A DNA stretch of 8,400 nucleotides from an uncultured bacterium. Its GTDB lineage: Bacteria; Chloroflexota; Anaerolineae; JACIWP01. The stretch is taken from contig CAIQJD010000534.1 of the NCBI GenBank assembly GCA_903872005.1, positions 1 through 8,400 of the forward strand, read 5' to 3'. The notes below the pieces were generated by a model that had not been told where the DNA came from, did not search any database, and saw nothing but the letters and a program-made list of their open reading frames with translations. A program made the translations under genes and the position numbers. Below, piece after piece: positions 1 through 5,710 of this stretch; within the stretch, counting starts at the first letter, position 1, and the number at the start of each line of letters is the position of its first letter.

Positions 1-869
1 CCCATCTCGCGGCACATTTGCTCGACGCGGCGCGCCTCCTCGTAGCAGCGGCGCGCCAGGCCCACCGCGATGAGGCTATTCGCCAGATTGGAGCGCAGCA
101 CGCTGATGCGCTCGCGATTGCCCACCGCTTCGTGGCCGGCCAACCCCTGTTGGTAGAAGGTCAATGCCTGAGCGATGTCCGTCGGGCTGTACACATTGCC
201 CATCACGTTCAGCGCGTCTGCCTCGCCGGCCCGATCGCCAATTCGGCGATATAGCTCCTGCGCCGAGCGCAGCAACGTGAACGTCTCTTCGTTGCCTGCG
301 GTGCGCCAGCCCAGCGCGCCCAGGCAATACAGGCAGTCAGCCTCGCCGGCTACATCGCGCAACTCGCGATAGCGGCGCAGACTTTCTTCCAGCAAGGGGC
401 GAGATGCTGTGTAGTCGCCCATCCGTTGGTGCAGATCCCCTAATGTCGCGCAGACGGAGGCGATCAGCCGGCTGTCGCCGGCGCCGCGCGCCAGGGTCAA
501 GGCCTCCTCGGCCATGCGTCGGCCCTCCGCCAGCCGGCCCTCTTTGCGCGCCAACCTTGCCCGCTCATTGAGGGCGACGATTTGGCGGGTGATATCGCCC
601 ATTGCCTGGGCCAGGGTGATGAGGGCGTCGCGATCCACCTCTTCGGCGGCGAAATCGCCGTGCATGGTCAGGCAGCGCGCCCGCCGGCTGAGCAGCTCGT
701 ACCGCTCGCCGGCCGGCGGCGCGTCGCCCAGTTGCGCCAGGGCCTGGGTATACAGACGGGCGGCCTGATCCCACTCGCGCGCCGTTTCGGCGCGGGCGGC
801 GGCCGCCTGCAAGTCTGTCCCGGAGGGTGGTGGGGTCGCGTCTTCTGATCGCAACGTGGCTTCTTGCAT
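1..869 (-). CDS. TPR-repeat protein, N-terminal part (runs off left edge)
   Basis: The frame opens with ATG at 869 and stays open to the window edge, giving 289 complete codons and no stop. It is almost entirely helical, with tandem TPR-like units. Typical signatures are a Gly-Asp turn between helices (GDITRQ about 91-96, GDSRLI about 131-136, GDYTAS about 151-156, GDRAGEADAL about 211-220) and A/L/Y spacing such as ALTLARGAGD and LRRYRELRD. No signal peptide or membrane segment is seen, so it is probably cytoplasmic. TPR arrays are protein-interaction scaffolds, and nothing here shows a catalytic domain. The start is supported by AAGGA at 882-878 with an 8-base spacer. The gene follows the MFS-cNMP gene by 44 bases on the same strand, so co-transcription is likely. 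In related bacteria such arrays often precede an output domain (cyclase, ATPase, HTH or CHAT), which would lie outside the window. Family call is good; function is unknown. Confidence 0.85.
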   Translation of the reverse strand, partial: MQEATLRSEDATPPPSGTDLQAAAARAETAREWDQAARLYTQALAQLGDAPPAGERYELLSRRARCLTMHGDFAAEEVDRDALITLAQAMGDITRQIVALNERARLARKEGRLAEGRRMAEEALTLARGAGDSRLIASVCATLGDLHQRMGDYTASRPLLEESLRRYRELRDVAGEADCLYCLGALGWRTAGNEETFTLLRSAQELYRRIGDRAGEADALNVMGNVYSPTDIAQALTFYQQGLAGHEAVGNRERISVLRSNLANSLIAVGLARRCYEEARRVEQMCREM

Positions 870-877
870 GGCGCGCG

Positions 878-882
878 TCCTT
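878..882 (-). promoter_or_regulatory. Ribosome binding site of the TPR gene
   Basis: On the minus strand AAGGA lies 8 bases before the ATG at 869. It decides this start, because the frame has no other initiation codon with a comparable site nearby. Confidence 0.6.
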
Positions 883-913
883 GCTCGCGATATTGCTTGG
901 TGCTGCGCCGACG

Positions 914-2710
914 CTAGGCTTGCGCCGGCTCGCTGCGTAGCTCTTTCAACGCTTGCTGGTCATAGCCGGCAAAGCGCGGCAACTCGGTGATGCTGGTGCG
1001 GGCCAGCCGTTCGGTCATCTTGGAGAGGAAGATCTGGCTGATGGCCGGGTTGTCCATCAGGCCGCGCAGCGTGTCGGCCGGCGCTTCCAAGAGCGTGCAG
1101 CCGGCCGGGTCTTCCACCACCACGTCGGCCGTGCGGCTGGCGCCGGTCAGCGCGGCGATTTCGCCGAAGAAGTCGCCCGGCGCCATGTGCGAGAGGGAGC
1201 GATAGCCGCCCTCGGCCGTGGGGATGCCGGCCGCCAGATGGCCGGCCAGGATGAAGAAGGCCGATTTGCCGGCTTCGCCATGCTTGATGACCGAAGCGCC
1301 GGCCGCGACCTGGTACACGGTCCCGTGGTTAATCAGGCTGGCGCGTTCCTTGGCGCTCAGGCCGCCTAGGGTCGGCAAGAAGCCGGCCAGCAGGTCAAAG
1401 TCGGCCGGCACGGCCGGCCGGCCCACGCCCAGGCCGGGCGCGGCCGGCGCGCTGCGGAGCAGGCTGATCGCCCGCCGCCACACGGCCGCTTCCTGGCGCA
1501 GGCCGGGCAGGAAGAGCACCAGGCCGCCGCCGCCCAGCACCATCAGCCCGCTCATCAGGTACATGATCCGCACGTCAATCAGGTCGGCCAGGCCGGCCGC
1601 CGCCATACCCAGGATGTACAGCACGTCGCGCGAGACGAAGAAGGCGCTGTTAACCCGCCCGCGCATCTCGCGGGGCGTGTTGCGCTGCAAGATCAGGCGC
1701 CGGCCGATGGAAGAGGGCGAGTTCAAGAAGCCGGCGATGGTCAGGATGATGATGGCGACGGGCATGGAGGTAGACATGGAATAGAAGACATACATGATGC
1801 CCATGCCGATGAAACTGATGGCGAGCCAGGGGCCTTCGCGCAGGCGGTCGAACAGGCCGGCCATGAGCAGGCTGCCGGCGACGAAGCCCAGCGAGGTCAG
1901 GCCCTCCTGGATGCCATACTGGAACTCGTTGGCGCCCAGGGCGCGCGTGGCGAAGGGGAGCAGCAACGCATTGCCGAGGCCGAAAGCGATCAGCACCGGC
2001 ACGGAGACGATGAAGAGCGAGCGCAACATGGGCGTGTCTATCAAGAAGCGCACGCCGGCCTGCACATTCCGCAGCACCAGGGCGACGCTGGCGCGGCCTT
2101 CGACGGCCAGGGGCTTGATGCGTAGCAGAAAGATGCAGAGGGCCGAGAAAAGGAAGGTGCCGGCGTCTATGTAGAAGGCCCAACGGATGTCGGCGGCTGC
2201 GGCGATCAACCCCGACGCGGCGAAACCGACCGCAGTTGCGCCGAAGGAGCTGATGGCGATGAGGGAGTTGGCCGCCGCCAGCTCGCGCTCCGTGGCGACT
2301 TCTGGCAAGATGCTTTCGTGGGCCGGGTCAAAGAACTGGCCCACGGCGCTGGAGAGCGCGGCGAGGATGTAGAGCCAGACGATGCTGAGCGGCACCAGGA
2401 AGGGGATGGCGAAGACCAGGACGGCGCGCAGGAGGCTGGCGATGATCATGATGCGCTTGCGGTCGAAGCGATCCACGAAGACGCCGGCGATCAGCCCGAC
2501 CAACAGGCTGGGGGCGGCGGTCGCCATCAGCATCAACCCGACGCTGGCCGCCGAGCCGGTTACGCGGAAGACGTAGATGGACGCAGCCAGCGACGTCAGG
2601 GCTGAGCCGATGGTGGAGACCAGTTGCCCGCTCCACATCAAGGCGAAGTTGCGGTTGCGAAATACCGCGAAGGGCGAGATAGGCGCAGATGCGGCGCTGC
2701 TTACGGTCAT
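914..2710 (-). CDS. MFS transporter fused to a cyclic-nucleotide-binding domain
   Basis: This is a 598-residue two-part protein. Residues about 20-402 form an MFS fold with about 12 hydrophobic helices (roughly 22-46, 54-78, 88-106, 108-126, 148-172, 176-196, then 228-252, 266-288, 293-310, 315-332, 354-376, 382-402). The MFS motif A loop GVFVDRFDRKR lies at 76-86. The sequence style fits the MFS_3/EntS-like drug or siderophore exporters. A linker (about 403-440) leads to a cNMP-binding domain (about 441-565). Its phosphate-binding cassette spans 511-530, with FGE ending at Glu517 and SRTA containing Arg526 and Thr527, the residues expected to grip the cyclic phosphate. MFS proteins are usually near 400 residues, so the extra 190 or so are the added domain. 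By family knowledge, cNMP or a related ligand would gate or tune transport; the substrate is unknown. ATG at 2710 has AAGGGGA five bases upstream. The gene begins 29 bases after the pepF-like stop. Confidence 0.92.
   Translation of the reverse strand: MTVSSAASAPISPFAVFRNRNFALMWSGQLVSTIGSALTSLAASIYVFRVTGSAASVGLMLMATAAPSLLVGLIAGVFVDRFDRKRIMIIASLLRAVLVFAIPFLVPLSIVWLYILAALSSAVGQFFDPAHESILPEVATERELAAANSLIAISSFGATAVGFAASGLIAAAADIRWAFYIDAGTFLFSALCIFLLRIKPLAVEGRASVALVLRNVQAGVRFLIDTPMLRSLFIVSVPVLIAFGLGNALLLPFATRALGANEFQYGIQEGLTSLGFVAGSLLMAGLFDRLREGPWLAISFIGMGIMYVFYSMSTSMPVAIIILTIAGFLNSPSSIGRRLILQRNTPREMRGRVNSAFFVSRDVLYILGMAAAGLADLIDVRIMYLMSGLMVLGGGGLVLFLPGLRQEAAVWRRAISLLRSAPAAPGLGVGRPAVPADFDLLAGFLPTLGGLSAKERASLINHGTVYQVAAGASVIKHGEAGKSAFFILAGHLAAGIPTAEGGYRSLSHMAPGDFFGEIAALTGASRTADVVVEDPAGCTLLEAPADTLRGLMDNPAISQIFLSKMTERLARTSITELPRFAGYDQQALKELRSEPAQA
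1383..1451. repeat. Densest cluster of the GCCGGC palindrome
   Basis: Five copies of GCCGGC, two of them overlapping, sit within about 70 bases inside the linker and cNMP-domain coding region of the MFS gene. They are part of a window-wide excess of this palindrome (about 67 copies counted by hand). The cluster encodes the Pro/Ala/Gly-rich linker, so part of the density may reflect a relaxed protein constraint. It is not a tandem repeat with a fixed period. Confidence 0.5.
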
Positions 2711-2715
2711 CTTGT

Positions 2716-2722
2716 TCCCCTT
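2716..2722 (-). promoter_or_regulatory. Ribosome binding site of the MFS-cNMP gene
   Basis: The minus strand carries AAGGGGA five bases before the ATG at 2710, within the 29-base gap that follows the peptidase stop codon. The strong site and short gap support co-transcription with independent initiation. Confidence 0.65.
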
Positions 2723-2739
2723 TTTCAGTTAACAGATAG

Positions 2740-4509
2740 CTATCCGATGGCCTCTAGTTCTTCGAGCATGCCGCGCAGCACGTCGAACCCGCCCTGCCAG
2801 AAGGCCGGCGAGCCGAGGTCCAGCCCGGCTTCGGCCAGAATGGTCGCCGGCGCTTCCGATCCGCCATAGGCGAGGATTTGCAGGTATTTCGGGACGAAGG
2901 TCGCGCCTTCGACGCGGAAACGGCTGTAGAGAGCCAGGACCAGGAGTTGCCCAAAGCTGTAGGAGTAGGTGTAGAATGGGGAGTTGTAGATATGGGGAAT
3001 GACGATCCATTCCCAGGCGAAGTCTTCGGAGACGCTGACGGCCTCGCCGAACTGTTCTCGCAGGTTCTCCAGGTAGTGGGCGGAGAGCGCTTCGACCGAC
3101 TTGCCTTCGGCAATCATGCGATGGGCGTCCCGCTCGAAGAGTGAGAAATAGGCCTGACGCTGGACGGTGGCGTAGGCGTCGTCCAGGGCGCGCGCCAATA
3201 GATCGCGGCGCACCAGCGGATCGCGTTCTTCGTGCAGCAATTGGCTGGTCAGCAGCATTTCCGAGAAGACCGAGGCGGTCTCGGCCAGCGGGGTCGCCGG
3301 CTGGTAGACCAGAGCCGATTGCCCCGAAGCCAGCATGGAGTGGACGGCATGGCCGATTTCGTGGGCCAGGGTTGCCACATCGCGTTCCCGGCCGGCGTAG
3401 TTCACCAGCACCCAGGGCGTCAGCTCCGGCAGCACGCCGTAGCAGAACGCGCCGCCGCGCTTGCCGGGGCGCATCTCGGCGTCAATATGCGCCTCCTGGA
3501 AAACGCGTTCCGCCGCTTCGGCCAGGGCCGGCGAGAAGTCGCGCAGGCTGCTCAGGGTCAGCGCCACGGCCTGGTCGTAGGGGTAGTGTTTGTCGGAGCC
3601 GGCCAATGGGGCGTAGATGTCATAGCGTTGCAGCCGTTCCACGCCCAGCCAGCGGGCTTTCAGCCTGAAGAAGCGCTGGAACAGGCCGACGTTCTGCCGG
3701 CAGACGGTGAGGAGCGTATCCACGGCCGCGTCGGGCAAGTCGTTGACGAGGTTGCGGGCGGCGATCGGTTCGCGGTAGCCGCGTAGATCCACCGCCTCGG
3801 CGCGCCAATCGCGCACGCGGTGGGCGTAGATTTGCCCCAGGGTCGCGGCGTTCTCGCCATAGACGCGGAACAATTCCTGATAGGCGGCGGCGCGCACGGT
3901 GGGGGATGGGTGGCGATAGAGGGCGACTACTCCGTCGCGGGTCAGCGTCTTCTTCTCGCCCTGCACGTCCACGGTGAAGGCGAAGCGGCTGGTGATCATC
4001 TCGTAGATTTTGACCAGCGCCTGCACGCCGTTGACGTCCTTCAGGTTGATGATCTTCTCTTCCGTTTCGCTCAAGGTGTACGGCGTGAAGCGGCGCAGCG
4101 ATTCCAGGTAGTAGTGCTGCCGGCCGCTGCCGGCGATCAGCCGCGCCGCGGCCTCTTCGGGGAGCGCTTTGAACCATAGGCTGAAGAAGAGCGTGCGGTT
4201 GCTCATCTGCATCAAGACCTGCTCGATGCGCCCCCGCAGGTTCAGGGCGGAAGGGTCCTGCGTATCCTGGGCGAAGCGCAGGTAGGCATAGGCGCTCAGC
4301 CGGCCGGCGATGCGGACGATCTCCTCATAGCGTCGCAGCAGATCGTGGAAGGCACTGATGGGGATGTCCTGGGAGAGCGTCGGGCGGGTTGCTTCCATCT
4401 CAGCGATGGCGGTTTCCAGGGCGGCAAGATAGCCGTCCAGGGCGAGTGTGTCGGCGCTGGATAGCAGATCATCTAAGCTCCAGCGAATGTGCGCCGGAAT
4501 AAGGCTCAT
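2740..4509 (-). CDS. M3-family oligoendopeptidase F-like zinc peptidase
   Basis: This 589-residue protein has the full architecture of the M3B oligoendopeptidases (PepF-like, usually about 560-610 residues), which hydrolyse short peptides in the cytoplasm. The helical N-terminal region (about 1-200) carries the family phrase FTPYTLSETEEKI at 141-153. The zinc site HEIGH is at 383-387, with His383 and His387 as ligands and Glu384 as the general base. The third ligand is probably Glu410 in LAETASVFSE. The substrate-binding C-terminal motif HIYNSPFYTYSYSFG is at 506-520. No signal peptide is present. ATG at 4509 is preceded by GAGGGA with a 5-base spacer. The stop TAG at 2740 lies 29 bases before the transporter gene. 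All catalytic residues are intact, so it should be active. Substrate length and identity cannot be told from sequence. The symbol pepF would be reasonable but the exact subfamily is not assured. Confidence 0.95.
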   Translation of the reverse strand: MSLIPAHIRWSLDDLLSSADTLALDGYLAALETAIAEMEATRPTLSQDIPISAFHDLLRRYEEIVRIAGRLSAYAYLRFAQDTQDPSALNLRGRIEQVLMQMSNRTLFFSLWFKALPEEAAARLIAGSGRQHYYLESLRRFTPYTLSETEEKIINLKDVNGVQALVKIYEMITSRFAFTVDVQGEKKTLTRDGVVALYRHPSPTVRAAAYQELFRVYGENAATLGQIYAHRVRDWRAEAVDLRGYREPIAARNLVNDLPDAAVDTLLTVCRQNVGLFQRFFRLKARWLGVERLQRYDIYAPLAGSDKHYPYDQAVALTLSSLRDFSPALAEAAERVFQEAHIDAEMRPGKRGGAFCYGVLPELTPWVLVNYAGRERDVATLAHEIGHAVHSMLASGQSALVYQPATPLAETASVFSEMLLTSQLLHEERDPLVRRDLLARALDDAYATVQRQAYFSLFERDAHRMIAEGKSVEALSAHYLENLREQFGEAVSVSEDFAWEWIVIPHIYNSPFYTYSYSFGQLLVLALYSRFRVEGATFVPKYLQILAYGGSEAPATILAEAGLDLGSPAFWQGGFDVLRGMLEELEAIG

Positions 4510-4584
4510 GGCAATCCCTCTTCACCTGGACTTGGGGGCCGTCCGGAATATACGCTGTGATTGTACACCCGCGCCGGGCTTCTG
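4510..4584 (-). other. 75-base spacer between the UroD-like and peptidase genes
   Basis: This is the longest non-coding gap in the window. On the minus strand it has a short GC-rich inverted pair (GCCCG-GCG-CGGGT) just after the UroD-like stop but no following T-run, so it is not a convincing terminator. A TATATT hexamer at 4552-4547 could serve as a -10 box, but the sequence 17 bases upstream (GGCGCG) is a poor -35. The peptidase ribosome site GAGGGA occupies 4520-4515. A secondary promoter here is possible but unproven. Confidence 0.25.
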
Positions 4585-5661
4585 TCAAACAATTTGCCGA
4601 TTTTCCGCCCTGGCGGCGCGATAAACGGTCAGAATATTCTCCAAAGGCACGTCCGGCTCCACCGTATGCACCGGCGCGAGGATGTAGCCGCCGCCCCGGC
4701 CCAGGACTTCTATGCGTTGGCGCACTTCGTCGGCCACCTGCGCCGGCGTCCCGAAGGGGAGTGTCTGCTGCGTGTCTATGCCGCCGTGGAAGGTGAGCCG
4801 GTCGCCGAAGTCGCGCTTGAGGCCGGCCGGCTCCATGCCGGTCGCGTGGGGCTGCACCGGGTTGAGGATGTCTACGCCCAGCTCGATCAGGTCGGGGAGC
4901 AGCGGGCGGATGCCGCCGTCGCAATGCAGGAAGACGTACAGGCCGGCGTCGTGGGCCATATCGGCCATCGTCTGGAGGTGCGGGGCGAAGAATTCGCGCC
5001 ACATGCGCCGGCTCAACAGCGGCCCATCCTGCGAGCCGTAGTCGTCGGCCAGTTGCAGGATGTGGGCCTTGCCTTTGGCGACGGCCAGGATGCGCTTGAG
5101 ATGTTCGATGCGGAAACGCATGATGCGCGCGATGAGGGCGTGGACGAAGGCCGGCCGTTCGATGAAATCGAGCAGGATTTGTTCCAGGCCGCGATAGTAC
5201 CAGAGCTGGATGAAAAGAGTCTGGCATTCGCGGCCCATGCGGCCGACGATGATGGCGTAGTCGCGATAGTGGTCGCATTGCTCGGCCAGCGCGGCATAGT
5301 CGAACCAGTCGGGGTCGGGCCAGCGCAGCTTCTCGATGTCGTCTATGCTGGTTGCCTCGGCCAGCGGCGGATGCAGCACTTCGTCGTATTCGCCGCCCAT
5401 GTTGTGGGCGTAGGGCGTGCGGAAGACGCCCCAGAAATCCTCGTAGGAGCCATCGGGAAGCCGGCGCAGGGCCGGCCCGATGTAGGGCGGATAGACGCCG
5501 CGCAGATCCACGCCCAGGTAGGCTTGCAGCTCGTCGGTGTTACGCAGGCCGAGATGCGCCAGGAGCTTGTCTTTGGTCTCGTGGCTCCACCAGAAGTCGA
5601 GGGGGACGCGATCCGGCTCCTCGTGGCGCAGGGTGGTTAGCACGCGTTCTCTACTGTTCAC
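4585..5661 (-). CDS. Uroporphyrinogen decarboxylase-superfamily protein (methyltransferase-like)
   Basis: The protein has 358 residues from a GTG start and begins MNSRERVL, the usual opening of UroD-superfamily proteins found in catabolic loci. Family marks include RHEEPDRVP (12-20), LADDYGSQDGPLLS (204-217), YVFLHCDGGIRP (242-253), GVDILNPVQ (262-270), HGGIDTQQTLPFGTP (292-306) and GGGYILAPVH (323-332). These resemble the MtaA/CmuA-like and O-demethylase-associated branch, not haem-pathway HemE, which is consistent with the absence of haem genes around it. The usual His-x-Cys metal site reads His246-Cys-Asp248, a His/Asp variant also common in uncharacterised members. Start choice: GTG at 5661 has GGGAG upstream at 5677-5673 and matches the family N-terminus. 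An in-frame GTG at 5694 would add 11 residues (SGIGPGEADC region) with no family support. The protein is cytoplasmic. A role in methyl-group transfer or lyase chemistry is inference. Confidence 0.9.
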   Translation of the reverse strand: MNSRERVLTTLRHEEPDRVPLDFWWSHETKDKLLAHLGLRNTDELQAYLGVDLRGVYPPYIGPALRRLPDGSYEDFWGVFRTPYAHNMGGEYDEVLHPPLAEATSIDDIEKLRWPDPDWFDYAALAEQCDHYRDYAIIVGRMGRECQTLFIQLWYYRGLEQILLDFIERPAFVHALIARIMRFRIEHLKRILAVAKGKAHILQLADDYGSQDGPLLSRRMWREFFAPHLQTMADMAHDAGLYVFLHCDGGIRPLLPDLIELGVDILNPVQPHATGMEPAGLKRDFGDRLTFHGGIDTQQTLPFGTPAQVADEVRQRIEVLGRGGGYILAPVHTVEPDVPLENILTVYRAARAENRQIV

Positions 5662-5672
5662 GCAGTCCGCTT

Positions 5673-5677
5673 CTCCC
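5673..5677 (-). promoter_or_regulatory. Ribosome binding site supporting the internal GTG start of the UroD-like gene
   Basis: GGGAG on the minus strand (continuing as GGGAGAAG) lies 11 bases before the GTG at 5661. Together with the family-typical N-terminus MNSRERVL it favours that start over the GTG at 5694, whose nearest purine-rich stretches (AGGGCGA and TAGGGA) are weaker. Confidence 0.45.
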
Positions 5678-5710
5678 GGCCCAATCCCGCTCACTCGCCC
5701 TGCGTCCCTA

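Noticed and set aside
914..1450. The cNMP-binding domain as a separate regulator gene (Crp/Fnr-like)
   Set aside because: The reading frame is continuous from the membrane domain through the linker with no stop or restart. No helix-turn-helix follows the cNMP domain, only a short tail, so it is a fused sensor domain and not a transcription factor.
1218..1784. Plus-strand open frame of 188 codons within the transporter gene
   Set aside because: It is an antisense shadow. The apparent protein is basic and Pro/Arg-rich with no domain, while the opposite strand encodes clear MFS and cNMP motifs.
3232..3786. Plus-strand open frame of about 184 codons inside the peptidase gene
   Set aside because: It is antisense to conserved peptidase coding sequence, low in recognisable motifs, and expected by chance at this base composition.
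4547..4552. TATATT as a promoter -10 box upstream of the peptidase
   Set aside because: The -35 position is GC-only (GGCGCG) and there is no extended -10. The match alone is too weak to call a promoter.
4566..4584. Possible terminator hairpin after the UroD-like stop (GCCCG-GCG-CGGGT)
   Set aside because: The stem is only about 5 pairs including a G-U, and no T-tract follows on the minus strand.
4469..5278. Alternative minus-strand open frame of 269 codons overlapping the UroD-like gene and the spacer
   Set aside because: It is out of frame with the conserved protein. The product is Arg/His/Pro-rich, as is typical of a shifted GC-rich frame, and no family signature is seen.
4561..5640. A 359-codon open frame on the plus strand opposite the UroD-like gene
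   Set aside because: It is the mirror of a well-conserved coding frame in GC-rich DNA. Its protein shows no recognisable fold, it has no convincing ribosome site, and the minus-strand gene has clear family motifs throughout.
4585..5661. Haem-pathway hemE
   Set aside because: The motifs match the catabolic/methyltransferase-like branch and differ from HemE, and no haem biosynthesis genes are adjacent.
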